Made by a program: the position numbers and the translations under genes
The notes under the pieces: generated by a model
Databases searched by the model: none
What the model was told of the DNA's origin: nothing
Seen by the model: the letters and a program-made list of their open reading frames with translations, nothing else
Shown: piece by piece, positions 36,319 to 46,369 of the stretch
Layout: each line of letters begins with the position of its first letter
Numbering within the stretch: position 1 is the first letter of the stretch
Assembly (NCBI GenBank): GCA_011390885.1
Contig: JAABRO010000004.1
Coordinates: 1 to 64,000 of the forward strand
Origin: Gemmatimonas sp.
GTDB taxonomy: Bacteria; Gemmatimonadota; Gemmatimonadetes; Gemmatimonadales; Gemmatimonadaceae
DNA: 64,000 nt
Direction of reading: 5' to 3'

Positions 36319-37758
36319 TCAGCTCGCGATCTTCTTCGTCTGCTGCTTGATCTTCTCCATGTACTTCTTGAAAAAGTGCTTCTGGATGTCGTTCATGTCG
36401 ATCTCGCGCCCCTGGATGTACGACTGCTCGATGTTCGACGTCATGTCGAGCGGCGTGCCGGTCGTGATCAGCAGCGTGGCCTCCTTGCCGACTTCGAGCG
36501 AACCCACCTTGTCGTCGATGCCCATGAACTGGGCGGCGTTGATCGTCACCGCCTTCAGCGCCTCCTCCTCGGGCAGGCCGAAGGCCACGGCCACGCCCGC
36601 TTCCCACGGCAGGCGGTAGCTGTAGAGGCCACCCGAGCCGCCGGCGATCGCGAACTTCACGCCCGCCGCATGCAGCGCGGCCGGCGAGCTGTACGCGCCG
36701 TCGTACCCTTCGTAGTCGCGGTTCGGCGCGGCCATCGTGGAGGTGAGGATCACCGGCACGTTCTCCGCCTTCAGCCGCTCGGCCACGTGAATGGCGTCAC
36801 GACCGCCGCGGATCACGAGACGCAGCCCCTCGGACTTGCCCCACGTGACGGCGTCGTTGATCTGGGCGGCACCCTCGGCGGCCACCACCACCGGGATCTC
36901 CCCGTTGAGCGCCGGAATCATGGCGGCGTAGCGCGCGTCCGTGCGCACCGACTGGCCCGCCTTCACGGCATCACGGTAGGCGCGCGCTTCGGCGAAGTAG
37001 TTCTTGATCGCCTGCACCTGCTCGTCGTACGTCTTCGGCGGCGCCTGCGGGCCGCCGCGGCCACCGGGGCCGCCACCGCCGAAGCGACGCGGGCGTGCGA
37101 CGGGATCGGGCCACGACACGTTGAGCGCGGCCGCGCCCTTCATGGACATCTCCTCCCACGTCCATCCCTCGAGCGACATGGCCGACGAGAGCCCCGAGAT
37201 CACGCCGCCATCGGGCGTGCTGAAGGCCACGAGCACGCCCGCCGAACGCGTCGTGCCGATGTGCCGGCTCTCCGGATTGACCGCGATCTCGGCACGTACG
37301 TTCGGATTGAAGTCGCCGAGCTCGGTGATGTCGTTGGACACGTCCACCGAGCCGATCTCGGTGATGCCCACCGTGCTGTAGGCGTCGATGAGGCCGGGGT
37401 AGATGTGCTTGCCGGTCACGTCCACCACCTTCGCGCCGCGCGGCACGGCCACGTCGGCGCCACCGATGGCGGTGATCTTGCCGCGCTCCATCACGATGGT
37501 GCCGTTCTGGATCACGCCGTTGGTCACGGTGTGCACGGTTGCGCCGCGCAGCACCACCGGCTGCTCCTGCGGCGGCACGGTCATGCGCACCTGCGCCTCG
37601 GCCGAGGCCGGGGCGAGCGCGACACCGGTGCCCGCCGCGAGCGCCACGGCGGTCAGGGGTGTCGACAGGCGACGCAGCAGGCGCGCCGTGAGCCGCGTGG
37701 ACTGCGGAGTGGTCGGCGACATGGAGTGGTGCCTGGTGAGAGTGGTCGTCGGGGTCAT
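36319..37758 (-). CDS. Amidohydrolase-like exported protein lacking the HxH metal motif
   Basis: A 479-residue exported protein of the amidohydrolase superfamily. It has a long N-terminal region with a signal segment ending near ASAEAQ (about 55), a small beta-sandwich (VVLRGATVHTVTNGVIQNGTI) and a TIM-barrel-like part. The usual DxHxH after PGLID reads DAYSTVG, and later His/Asp ligands are not evident, so metal catalysis is doubtful. The C-terminal sandwich (GIDDKVGSLEVGKEATLLI) is normal. It starts 2 bp after the previous stop with GAGGAGGGC as ribosome site, so it is coupled to the larger amidohydrolase gene. Possibly a pseudo-enzyme subunit. Confidence 0.88.
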   Translation of the reverse strand: MTPTTTLTRHHSMSPTTPQSTRLTARLLRRLSTPLTAVALAAGTGVALAPASAEAQVRMTVPPQEQPVVLRGATVHTVTNGVIQNGTIVMERGKITAIGGADVAVPRGAKVVDVTGKHIYPGLIDAYSTVGITEIGSVDVSNDITELGDFNPNVRAEIAVNPESRHIGTTRSAGVLVAFSTPDGGVISGLSSAMSLEGWTWEEMSMKGAAALNVSWPDPVARPRRFGGGGPGGRGGPQAPPKTYDEQVQAIKNYFAEARAYRDAVKAGQSVRTDARYAAMIPALNGEIPVVVAAEGAAQINDAVTWGKSEGLRLVIRGGRDAIHVAERLKAENVPVILTSTMAAPNRDYEGYDGAYSSPAALHAAGVKFAIAGGSGGLYSYRLPWEAGVAVAFGLPEEEALKAVTINAAQFMGIDDKVGSLEVGKEATLLITTGTPLDMTSNIEQSYIQGREIDMNDIQKHFFKKYMEKIKQQTKKIAS

Positions 37759-37760
37759 GA

Positions 37761-40700
37761 TCACTTGCCCTCCTCGCCGCGGCCGCGCGCCGGGCCACCC
37801 GCTGCCGGCGACTCGCTGCCGCCGGCCGCGAGGATCGCCTGGATGAGCTGCGTGCGCTGCTTCGCGATCTCCTCGCGGAGCTTCACGTCCTCCTCGAGCG
37901 AGAAGAAGCGGCGGCCGTCCACCCACGTCTGCTCGGCCTTGGTGAACTGCGAGAGCGGGTTGCCGCTCCAGATCACGAAGTCGGCGTCCTTGCCGGCCTC
38001 GAGCGAACCCACGCGGTTGTCGATGGCGACGGCCTTGGCGGCCTGGTTCGTGACCGTGGACAGCGCCTGCACCTCCTCCACGCCGGAGCGCAGCAGCTTG
38101 CCCGCCTCCCAGTTCATGCGCGTGGAGATCTCCGCGTCGTCAGAGTGCAGCGAGGTGACCACGCCGGCTTCCATGAGCAGGCGCGCGTTGTACGACGTGG
38201 CGTCGTACGACTCGAGCTTGAAGGCGCCCCAGTCGCTCCACACCACGGCGGCGACGCCCGCCTCCTTGAGCTCGTTCGCGATCTTGTACGCTTCCACGCC
38301 GTGCTGCAGGGTCTGCACGCGGAACCCGAACTCCTCGGCCAGGCGCACGAGCGCGAGGAACTCGTCGCCACGGTAGCCGTGCGAGGAGACGAGCAGCTTC
38401 TGGTTGAGAATGTCGAGGATGGCTTCCATGCGGAGGTCGCGGCGCGGCGGGATGCCCGTCTTGTCGGTCTCCCAGCGCTTCCACTCCTTCTCGTAATCGC
38501 GTGCGGCGAGGAAGTGGTCGCGGATGATCTCCTGCACGCCCATGCGCGTGTTCGGGTAGCGGTTCGGGCTGCGCTTCGGATTCTCGCCGAGCGCGAACTT
38601 CACCGTGCGCGGGGCGTTCTCGAGCTTGTACTCCTCCGGGAGCATGCCCCAGCGGTTCTTCACGAACACGTTCTCGCCGCCGATCGGGTTGGCGGAGCCG
38701 TGCTTGACCATCTGCATGGTGAGGCCGCCGGCGAGCTGGCGGTACATCCACACGTTGTTGTGCGTGAGCACGTCGCCCATCTGCACTTCGGGGACGATGG
38801 CGAAGCCGCTCTCGTTCACCGCGCTGACGCCGGTGTGCGTGTGCGGGTCGATGAGCCCGGGCGTGACGTGCTTGCCCGTGCCGTCGATGATCACCGCGCC
38901 GCTCGGCGCGCTGAGGTTCGTGCCCACACGCACCACCTTGCCGCGCTGCACGAGCAGGTCGGCGTTCTCGAGGCGGCCCTGCGCGCCCTGCGTCCACACG
39001 GTGGCGTTGCGCACGAGCACCGTGGCCGGCTGCTCCGGCACCGACGCGCGGCCGTACTCCATCATCGGGCGCACCCACGGCAGGTCGAGCTTCGGCACCT
39101 TCATGGCCACGGTGCCGCGCGCCGCGCCTTCGAACGGCTCGGTGCGCGTGCCGCGGAACGACGGATCGGTGCCGTTGGGCAGCGACGTCCAGCCGAACAC
39201 CGTGTCGCCGCTCACCGAGCCGGCCATGAGCACGGTGCCTTCGTAGCCCAGCTGCTCGCCGGGGAAGGTGATTTCGAGGCGGCCCGTCTCCGCCACCACG
39301 CGCGCGGCGGCGAGGTTGATGGCGCGACGGCCGTCACGCTCGATCGAGCCGCGAATGCGGTTGAGCGGCCCCTCGAGGCGCAGCGTGGCGCTGAAGCCGT
39401 CGCTGTCGTCGGAGGCGATGCGCCACGTGCCGCGCGGGTCGATCTGCGGCGGACGCGTCACGCCGTAGCGCGCACCCTGCACCCACACGTCGCGCACGCT
39501 CGACTCTTCGGTGAACAGGTCACCGTCGGTGACGACGAGGTTGGCCACCTTGCCGGCGGCGATCGTGCCGTGCGTGCGCTCGATGCCGAGCCAGGCGGCC
39601 GGCGTGGTGGTCAGCGCGGCGAGCGCCTTGTCCACGGGCAGGCCGCGCGCCACGGCGATGCGCAGGTTGGGCAGGAACTGCGTGAGCGACGAGAGGCCGT
39701 CGGTGGTCAGCGCGAACGGAATGCCGGCCTCGGCGAGGCGCGCCGCGTTCGTGGGGGCCTCGTACCAGTGGCGCAGCTGCCCGAGCGACACGTTGAGCGC
39801 CGCTTCCGGGCTCGACACGGTGGGCGCGTCGGGGAAGTTGAGCGGCACGATGAGGGGCTGGGTGCGCCCCTTCAGCACGTCGACCAGGCGATACTCGTAG
39901 CCGTTGCCGCGGAACCACGGCGTGACCTTGAAGTCGCTGGCGATCTTGTACGCGCGCAGATACTCCTCTTCGCTCTCCGTCTGGAAGAGCACGGGCTGCT
40001 TGCCCTGCACGACGTTCTGCAGCGCCGCCAGCGCTTCACTGCGCTCGGGGGGCAGCACGGACCGGCCGCTCGCTTCGTAGGCGGCCTGCGCGCGGATGTA
40101 CCACTCGGCGTCCATGAAGGTCTGCTTCATGAGCGCGGTGGTGCCCATCGCGGAGTTGGGGTACATGCCGCCGAGCGCGAATGAGCGCTGGAAGCCCACC
40201 GACTGGAGCAGGTCGGCGCGCAGCACGCGCTCCCGCACGCCCACATCGCTCAGGTTGAGCACCGAGGCGGTGCCGCGGAAGATCCCCTGCTTGGGCACGG
40301 CGAGCGCGGTGCCGAAGCCGAGCGAGCGCAGCGCCGCGCGGCGGGTGGAGTCGTCCTTGAGGCTGGCCGTGGTGCTGAACCAGGCGCGCACCTGCGGATT
40401 CCAGTGCGTGGGCCCCACATCGCCGCCCTGCGGCACGGCGTCCATGCCGAGGTCGGCGTGCGCGTCGATGAAGCCGGGGTAGACGGTCTGCCCCTTGAGG
40501 TCCCACACGCGGGCGCCGGCCGGCGCCTGCACGTTGGCACCCACGGCCGTGATCAGTCCGTTCCGGATCACGATGGTGGCGTTGTCGAGCACCTGCCCGG
40601 GCGCCGTGACGACACGTGCGCCCGTGAGGGCATGAAAGCCGGTGCCGTTTTCACGCAGCCCGGTGACAGGTTCGATGCGGGAGGATTGCTGGGCCCGCAG

Positions 40701-40763
40701 GCCGACCAGCGGGACGCTGGACAGCAGCAGGCCGAGGCCCAGGACGGAGCGTAATGCTCTCAC
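37761..40763 (-). CDS. Tandem amidohydrolase protein of 1000 residues
   Basis: An exported protein with a signal peptide (ends near GLRAQ, 24) and two amidohydrolase modules. Module 1 (about 45-465) has DAHADLG where DxHxHxG is expected, so its metal site is incomplete. Module 2 (about 625-965) has an intact DPHTHTG, further His in VSSHGYRGDE and LQHGVEAYK, and SLHSDDAE with the Asp ligand. A strand-rich linker (about 475-620) joins them. Only module 2 looks catalytic. The start is GTG 40763, with GGAG 6 bp before it. The adjacent smaller amidohydrolase follows directly; substrate unknown, presumably a periplasmic amide or peptide. Confidence 0.9.
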   Translation of the reverse strand: MRALRSVLGLGLLLSSVPLVGLRAQQSSRIEPVTGLRENGTGFHALTGARVVTAPGQVLDNATIVIRNGLITAVGANVQAPAGARVWDLKGQTVYPGFIDAHADLGMDAVPQGGDVGPTHWNPQVRAWFSTTASLKDDSTRRAALRSLGFGTALAVPKQGIFRGTASVLNLSDVGVRERVLRADLLQSVGFQRSFALGGMYPNSAMGTTALMKQTFMDAEWYIRAQAAYEASGRSVLPPERSEALAALQNVVQGKQPVLFQTESEEEYLRAYKIASDFKVTPWFRGNGYEYRLVDVLKGRTQPLIVPLNFPDAPTVSSPEAALNVSLGQLRHWYEAPTNAARLAEAGIPFALTTDGLSSLTQFLPNLRIAVARGLPVDKALAALTTTPAAWLGIERTHGTIAAGKVANLVVTDGDLFTEESSVRDVWVQGARYGVTRPPQIDPRGTWRIASDDSDGFSATLRLEGPLNRIRGSIERDGRRAINLAAARVVAETGRLEITFPGEQLGYEGTVLMAGSVSGDTVFGWTSLPNGTDPSFRGTRTEPFEGAARGTVAMKVPKLDLPWVRPMMEYGRASVPEQPATVLVRNATVWTQGAQGRLENADLLVQRGKVVRVGTNLSAPSGAVIIDGTGKHVTPGLIDPHTHTGVSAVNESGFAIVPEVQMGDVLTHNNVWMYRQLAGGLTMQMVKHGSANPIGGENVFVKNRWGMLPEEYKLENAPRTVKFALGENPKRSPNRYPNTRMGVQEIIRDHFLAARDYEKEWKRWETDKTGIPPRRDLRMEAILDILNQKLLVSSHGYRGDEFLALVRLAEEFGFRVQTLQHGVEAYKIANELKEAGVAAVVWSDWGAFKLESYDATSYNARLLMEAGVVTSLHSDDAEISTRMNWEAGKLLRSGVEEVQALSTVTNQAAKAVAIDNRVGSLEAGKDADFVIWSGNPLSQFTKAEQTWVDGRRFFSLEEDVKLREEIAKQRTQLIQAILAAGGSESPAAGGPARGRGEEGK

Positions 40764-40882
40764 GACGTACTCCAGATGATGACGGCCGTGTCGGCAGGAC
40801 GGCCGAGGGGTGGGATCGGACGGGGCAGGGCGCCTGCTTCGCCTGCGGGGTCGCACCGACGCGTCGACGCGACGACTCTGAA

Positions 40883-40911
40883 CAATGGTAGTACGCGCAC
40901 GGGGGGGCAAA
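40883..40911 (-). promoter_or_regulatory. Candidate promoter TTTG-N17-TACCATTG for the amidohydrolase genes
   Basis: On the minus strand TTTG (40911-40908) is followed after 17 bases by TACCATTG (40890-40883), one mismatch from the Bacteroidetes -7 consensus TAnnTTTG. It lies about 120 bp before the GTG start at 40763. Spacing is slightly shorter than the 19-21 bp quoted for Bacteroidetes. Confidence 0.45.
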
Positions 40912-40946
40912 CGTGGAGGGGGCGGTGTCCGGATCTCGCCCGCGCG

Positions 40947-43649
40947 TCACCGCCCCTCGCGCGCGAGCCGCTCCCGCAGTTCCGTGAGCCAGTGTTCCGC
41001 AATCACGACGCGAGACGGTGCCTCATTCATGGGCAGGCTGCGCGCCATGAGGAATCGGCCATCAGGGGCAACGTCCCACGGCGCGTAGAACTCGTACTCC
41101 ACCTGCAGCAGGTCGTCCGGCACACGAAACAGCGTGACCGGACGCGCGAACTCGATCGGCATCTCGGCGCTGCCCGGGCGAACGACGCGCGCCGATATCA
41201 TCTCGCGCTCCGGGCTCAGGAAGAACAGCTCACGCCCATCGCGCGACCACACGGGCGAAGTGCCGCCGCCGCTCGACACCTGGCGCTTCACCTCATCGGT
41301 GCGAGGAAACGAGCGTACGTAGACTTCGCTGCGCCCGGTTTCGTTGGCATGATAGGCGATCCATCGCCCGTCGGGCGACGCGGCCACCGCCTGCTCGTCG
41401 AACGGCGAGGCGATCAGTGGTGTCAGCGCCGTGTCCACCCCGAGGCGCAACCCGCGGATGTCCCGCCCGCCGCGCACCGATCCGCTGGCGCCATCGCGCA
41501 CCAGCAGCCATCGGCCGTCGGGCGCCAGCGCGGCCTCGTCCACCAGACCGCTCAGGAGGAGCGAATCCCGCCCGGTTCCGTCCGCGCGGCGAGCGAACAC
41601 GCCGGGCTGGGTGCCCTGCCGCACGAACGTGACCCACTGTCCGTCCGCCGTCCACCGTGGACGCATGTCGGGTCCCGACTCCGGGGACAGTCGCGAGAGC
41701 GGCCCATCGGGCAGGGTCCGTATCCAGATGTCGTCGCCGCCAGCCTCCGTGTTGAGCCCGATGGCCAGCCGCGAGCCATCGGGGGACAGCGCCCACCCGA
41801 CATTGCCACTCCCGGCGGTGAGCGTGAGCTGCCACGTGTCGTCCAGCGGCGCACTGCGTCCGCTGCGGTCGACCCAGACCAGCTCCCAGGACCGCAGGAG
41901 CACGCTGCGGCCCAGTCGCGCACTGAGCGTGCCGGCGGCGGAGAGATGGATCGGGGACAGGCCGTCGGACACGCCGGTCGCCATCTCGATCGGCTCGCCG
42001 CGCAACTGCCGGGCCTCCACGTCGAACGCCGCCACCATCAGGCGCCCCGACGCCACGTAGAGCAGGTGTCCGGTCGGAGACCACGCGGAATAGGTCGCGC
42101 CCTTGAGCACCAGCTGCGCGTCGCGACGCGCGACATCGAGGACGAAGAGATCACAGGTCGTGGGCGAGCTGCACTGGGCGAAGAACGCGAGCTCCGTGCC
42201 TGGGACATCCACCGGAATCACGGCCGCCCCAATGGTGGAGACGAACAGCGAGGTCTCCGTGCCGCCGTCGCTCGCCACCTGCGTCAGCGCCGGCAGGCCG
42301 CGATCGGACTTGGCGAAGAGCAACGTGCCATCGTCGCGCCAGGCCACACCGCCCGGGCCGTAGACGCCACTCTCGACGAGCACGTCCGGGACGCCGCCGG
42401 CCACGGGCACCTTGCGCAGCTGCGAGCTGGCCGTGAACGCGATCCACCGTCCGTCGGGCGAGAGCGCGAAGGACACGGCGTCCTCCGACCCGTCGATGGG
42501 TGCGCCCGTGGCCTGCTCGCGACGCTTGCGATAGAGCTGCGAACCCGTGGTGCCGTCCGGCCGGGGGGCCGCGTACACGAGGAAGCTCCCATCCGGTGCG
42601 CCGACCGGCGCTGGCAGGTCGCTGGTGATCCTGGTACTGCCAGATGCCGCCGCCGCAACCAGCTCGTAGCGCAGCACCGGCGTCGGCGGCGACGGGCGCA
42701 ACCACCCCCACGCGGCGGCGACCAGCAGCGCCGTGGTCACGCCGGCGAAGGCGAACGACCGTGACGGCGCGCCGCGTCCCGTCGTGGCGGTCGTGCGCGT
42801 GGTGTGCACCGTGCGCCGCGAATCGGACAGCGCCGCCGCGAAGGCGTGCATGCTGTCGAAGCGATCCGCCGGCAGCTTCTCGAGTGCCGTGGCGACCGCG
42901 CCGGCCACGTGCGGCGGCACGGTCCGGCGCCGCGTGACGAGGTCGGCCGGCACTTCGGTGATGATCTTCATGATCACCTGCTGCGCCGACCCGCCGGTGT
43001 GCGGCGGCTCGCCCGCGAGCGATTCGTAGAGCACACACGCCAGCGCGTACTGGTCGCTGCGCGGGGTGAGGTCCCGCTCGGCCGTGGCCTGTTCCGGGCT
43101 CATGTAGTGCGGCGTGCCCAGCGAGAGCCCCGTTTCGGTCAGCCGCCCGCCGGCCGCGGCGCTCACGGCGAGCGCGATGCCGAAGTCGGCCACCATCGGC
43201 CGACCGTTCTGCAGCAGGATGTTCTCGGGCTTGATGTCGCGGTGGATCACCCCCTGCGTGTGGGCGTACTCCAGCGCGTCCGCCACGTCGGTCGCGATGC
43301 GCACCGCTTCCTCCACGCCCAGCTGGCTCTCGCGGTCGAGCTTGGTCCGCAATGTCTCGCCATCGACGAACGGCATGACATAGTACAGGAACCCGTCGGC
43401 CTCCCCGCTGTCGAAGAGCGGGAGAATGTGCGGATGCTGCAGGTTCGCGGTGGTGCGGATCTCCACCAGAAACCGCTCGGCGCCGATGACGGCAGCCAGC
43501 TCGGGGCGCAGGACCTTGATGGCCACGCGTCGATCGTGCTTGCGATCGTGCGCGAGGTAGACCGTGGCCATGCCGCCTTCGCCCAACTGGCGTTCGAGGC
43601 GGTAGCGGTCGGCGAGCGCAGCGACGAGGCGTGCGGGAGCGTCGGCCAT
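40947..43649 (-). CDS. Ser/Thr protein kinase with C-terminal propeller domain
   Basis: A 900-residue membrane kinase. Cytoplasmic Hanks-type domain (about 15-280): Gly loop LGEGGMATVYLAHD, VAIKVL lysine, catalytic loop HRDIKPENILL, ADFGIAL, and the activation segment with LGTPHYMSPEQ. One membrane segment follows (about 310-330, AGVTTALLVAAAWGW), and the remaining 560 residues form PD40/TolB-like blades (SPDGRWIAF, WSPTGHLLYV and others), which would face the periplasm. It may sense an outside signal, but no ligand is known. It stands alone between the amidohydrolase genes and a divergent formylglutamate hydrolase gene; targets unknown. Confidence 0.93.
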   Translation of the reverse strand: MADAPARLVAALADRYRLERQLGEGGMATVYLAHDRKHDRRVAIKVLRPELAAVIGAERFLVEIRTTANLQHPHILPLFDSGEADGFLYYVMPFVDGETLRTKLDRESQLGVEEAVRIATDVADALEYAHTQGVIHRDIKPENILLQNGRPMVADFGIALAVSAAAGGRLTETGLSLGTPHYMSPEQATAERDLTPRSDQYALACVLYESLAGEPPHTGGSAQQVIMKIITEVPADLVTRRRTVPPHVAGAVATALEKLPADRFDSMHAFAAALSDSRRTVHTTRTTATTGRGAPSRSFAFAGVTTALLVAAAWGWLRPSPPTPVLRYELVAAAASGSTRITSDLPAPVGAPDGSFLVYAAPRPDGTTGSQLYRKRREQATGAPIDGSEDAVSFALSPDGRWIAFTASSQLRKVPVAGGVPDVLVESGVYGPGGVAWRDDGTLLFAKSDRGLPALTQVASDGGTETSLFVSTIGAAVIPVDVPGTELAFFAQCSSPTTCDLFVLDVARRDAQLVLKGATYSAWSPTGHLLYVASGRLMVAAFDVEARQLRGEPIEMATGVSDGLSPIHLSAAGTLSARLGRSVLLRSWELVWVDRSGRSAPLDDTWQLTLTAGSGNVGWALSPDGSRLAIGLNTEAGGDDIWIRTLPDGPLSRLSPESGPDMRPRWTADGQWVTFVRQGTQPGVFARRADGTGRDSLLLSGLVDEAALAPDGRWLLVRDGASGSVRGGRDIRGLRLGVDTALTPLIASPFDEQAVAASPDGRWIAYHANETGRSEVYVRSFPRTDEVKRQVSSGGGTSPVWSRDGRELFFLSPEREMISARVVRPGSAEMPIEFARPVTLFRVPDDLLQVEYEFYAPWDVAPDGRFLMARSLPMNEAPSRVVIAEHWLTELRERLAREGR

Positions 43650-43901
43650 GCAGCAGTGGCGGGAGGTGGAGTGAACCGGCTGGCGGAAGGTACCGTCTCG
43701 ACGATGATGGGGCGACCGCCGCGTCTGGCATCGTGCCTTCACGTGCCGTCACATGGCGTCGCGTCGAGCCACGCCGCATACTGAGCGGCGACGATCGTGT
43801 CGCAGCCCCCCTTCCTCGAGGATGCACGGCCATGTCGCGCTCCGAGCCGCAACGTCCCGCACGCCGGGGATCCCGTCCGCGCCGCCGCGTTGCCTGACGG
43901 C

Positions 43902-44828
43902 ATGCCGGAGCTCCCGCCGGTCCTGGTTCGCGAGCCGGTCGGGCCAGCCTCGCCGATGGTCCTGGACTCGCCGCACAGCGGCATGCACTGGCCTCGGGAC
44001 TTCCACCCTGTGGCCTCGCGCGAGGCGATTCACACGACATGGGACGCGTACGTGGAGGAGTTGTGGAGTGAGGCGCCGGCGGCTGGAGCGACGCTGCTCG
44101 CGGCCACTTTCCCGCGCGCCTACGTGGACGTGAATCGGGCCGAGGACGACATCGATCCCGACCTGCTCGCCGAACCGTGGCCGACGCCGCTTGCACCCAC
44201 GACCTACTCGCAGCGCGGCATGGGGCTGATCCGGCGCCTCGCCTTGCCCGACGTGCCGATGTACGCGGAGCCCCTGCGCATCGCCGAGGTGGCTCGGCGC
44301 ATCGAGGCGTACTACCGACCGTATCGGCGCACGCTGGCCGAGCGGCTGGACGCGGTGCACGCGCGCTTCGGCGCCGTGTGGCACCTCGACTGTCACTCCA
44401 TGAAGTCGCGCGGCAACGCGATGAACGTGGATGCCGGCGCGGCGCGCCCCGACTTCGTGGTGAGCGATCGGCACGGCACGACGAGCGATCCGGCGCACAC
44501 GACGTGGCTTGCCGCATGGTTGCGCGACCGGGGCCATTCGGTGCAGGTGAACACGCCGTACCAGGGCGGCGATCTCGTGCGCACCGTCGGCGCGCCATCG
44601 GCGGGGCGGCACAGCATCCAGGTCGAGATCAATCGGGCGTGCTACATGGACGAAGTCACCTTCGAGCGCGGGCCGCGCTTCGACGCCATGCGCGCAACGC
44701 TCGGTGCCCTCGTGCGCGATTTCGCAGCGTACGCAACGGCGCACGCGTCGGTTCACACAGCGGCGCATGTGCGGCGGCCTGCGCCGCCACCCGAGCAGGC
44801 GGACAGCCCGCCTGAGGTGGTGCCGTGA
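43902..44828 (+). CDS. N-formylglutamate amidohydrolase family protein
   Basis: About 308 residues of the N-formylglutamate amidohydrolase family. MVLDSPHSGMHWP (about 20-32) and VWHLDCHSMKS (around 160) carry the metal and catalytic His/Asp residues, and QVNTPYQGGDLVRTVG and QVEINRACYMDE complete the core. The ATG at 43902 begins just before the conserved part; a GTG at 43797 would add 35 unrelated residues. The TGA overlaps the GTG start of an AbgT transporter (GTGA), so the two are coupled. The substrate may be an N-acyl amino acid imported by that transporter; histidine-degradation genes are not nearby. Confidence 0.85.
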   Translation: MPELPPVLVREPVGPASPMVLDSPHSGMHWPRDFHPVASREAIHTTWDAYVEELWSEAPAAGATLLAATFPRAYVDVNRAEDDIDPDLLAEPWPTPLAPTTYSQRGMGLIRRLALPDVPMYAEPLRIAEVARRIEAYYRPYRRTLAERLDAVHARFGAVWHLDCHSMKSRGNAMNVDAGAARPDFVVSDRHGTTSDPAHTTWLAAWLRDRGHSVQVNTPYQGGDLVRTVGAPSAGRHSIQVEINRACYMDEVTFERGPRFDAMRATLGALVRDFAAYATAHASVHTAAHVRRPAPPPEQADSPPEVVP

Positions 44829-46363
44829 GCGTGCAGACCACACCCGCCTCGCACTCGCCCCTGCTGCGCGCGCTCGATGCGATCGAACGTCTGGGCAACC
44901 GGCTGCCGCACCCCGCCTCGTTGTTCGTGATTCTCGCTGGCGTCGTGGTCGTGCTGTCGTGGCTGCTCACCCAGTGGGGCGTGACGGTGTCGCATCCGGC
45001 GACGGGTGAGGCGATCGGGGCGACGAACCTGCTCTCGGTGGCCGGCGTGCAGCGCTTCGTGATGGGCATGCTCCCCAACTTCATGAACTTCGGGCCGTTC
45101 GGGCCCGTGCTCGTCTCGCTGCTCGGGCTCTCGGTGGCCGAGCACAGCGGGTTCCTCGGGGCCGTGGTGCGGGTGATCGTGGGCGCCACGCCGCCGCGCC
45201 TGCTCACGCTGATGATCGTGTTCACGGGTGCGACGTCGAGCACGGCCGGCGACGTGGGCTACGTGCTGCTGCTCCCGCTGGCGGCGGCGCTCTTCCATGC
45301 GGTGGGGCGGCATCCGCTGGTGGGACTGGCCGCCGCGTTCTCCGGCGTGAGCGGTGGATTTGCGGCGAACCTGCTGCTGTCGCCCACCGATGTGATTCTG
45401 GCGGGGCTCACGCAGGAAGCGGCGCGCATCATCGACCCCGCGTACGTGGTCACGCCGATGGCGAGCTACTTCTTTCTCGCCGCCTCGGTGTTTCTCATCG
45501 CGATCACCGGCACCGTGATCACGGAGCGGGTGGTCGAGCCACGCTTCGGCACGTACGACGGCGACGTGGTGCCGGAACCGAATGTGCCCCTCACGGCCGC
45601 CGAGTGGCGCGGCCTGCGGTGGGCCATGGCGAGTGTCGCGCTGCTGGTGGCGATCGTGCTGTGGGGACTGGTGCCGACCGATGGCTTTCTGCAGGACGCC
45701 GAGCAGCCGGGTTTCATCGGGTCCTACTTTCTGCGCGGCCTGGTGTTCTGGATCTTCGTGTTCGGGCTGGTGCCCGGACTCGTGTACGGCGTGGTGGCGG
45801 GCACGATTCGGCGCGATCGCGACGTGTATCAGGGCATGCAGAAAAACATGGAGCTGATCGCCGGCTACGTGGTGATCGTGTTCTTCATCGCGCAGTTCGT
45901 GAATCTCTTCAACTGGTCCGGGCTTGGCGTGCTCATGGCGGTGCAGGGGGCCGCCCTGCTGCGCGTACTCGATCTCGGCCCAATTCCGCTGCTCATCACG
46001 CTCGTGGCCATGACGGGGCTGCTCAATATCTTCCTTGGCAGCGCCTCGGCGAAGTGGGCCATGCTTGGCACCGTGCTCGTGCCCATGTTCATGCTGCTGG
46101 GCTATGCGCCAGAGCTCACGCAGACCGCCTATCGTGTGGGCGACTCGCTCACGAACATCATCACCCCGCTCAGCTCGAACTTTCCGCTGGTGCTGCTCTT
46201 CTTCCAGCGCTACCAGCCCTCGGCCGGCATCGGCACGCTGTCGGCCACCATGCTGCCCTACTCGGTGATGAACTTCGTGGCCTGGAGCGCGATGCTGGTG
46301 GTGTGGGTGTGGCTGCGGCTCCCCACGGGGCCTGGCGCGCCGCTCTTTCTCGCGCCGCCGTAG
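44825..46363 (+). CDS. AbgT family transporter
   Basis: A 512-residue inner-membrane protein of the AbgT family, which moves p-aminobenzoyl-glutamate or related folate breakdown products and in some cases exports sulfonamides. About 11-13 membrane segments are visible. Family text includes NRLPHPASLFVILAGVVV (about 25), the GATSSTAGDVGYV hairpin (around 140), GSASAKWAMLGTVLVPMFMLLG (around 405) and PLSSNFPLVLLF. Starts at GTG 44825, overlapping the formylglutamate hydrolase stop by 4 bp. A thioesterase gene follows after 6 bp. Direction of transport cannot be told from sequence. Confidence 0.93.
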   Translation: MSVQTTPASHSPLLRALDAIERLGNRLPHPASLFVILAGVVVVLSWLLTQWGVTVSHPATGEAIGATNLLSVAGVQRFVMGMLPNFMNFGPFGPVLVSLLGLSVAEHSGFLGAVVRVIVGATPPRLLTLMIVFTGATSSTAGDVGYVLLLPLAAALFHAVGRHPLVGLAAAFSGVSGGFAANLLLSPTDVILAGLTQEAARIIDPAYVVTPMASYFFLAASVFLIAITGTVITERVVEPRFGTYDGDVVPEPNVPLTAAEWRGLRWAMASVALLVAIVLWGLVPTDGFLQDAEQPGFIGSYFLRGLVFWIFVFGLVPGLVYGVVAGTIRRDRDVYQGMQKNMELIAGYVVIVFFIAQFVNLFNWSGLGVLMAVQGAALLRVLDLGPIPLLITLVAMTGLLNIFLGSASAKWAMLGTVLVPMFMLLGYAPELTQTAYRVGDSLTNIITPLSSNFPLVLLFFQRYQPSAGIGTLSATMLPYSVMNFVAWSAMLVVWVWLRLPTGPGAPLFLAPP

Positions 46364-46369
46364 CCCGCC

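Noticed and set aside
42151-44598. A minus-strand open frame of 815 codons across the kinase and formylglutamate hydrolase genes
   Set aside because: Shifted frame of the kinase gene with Arg/Ala-rich text; the kinase in the other frame has all Hanks motifs.
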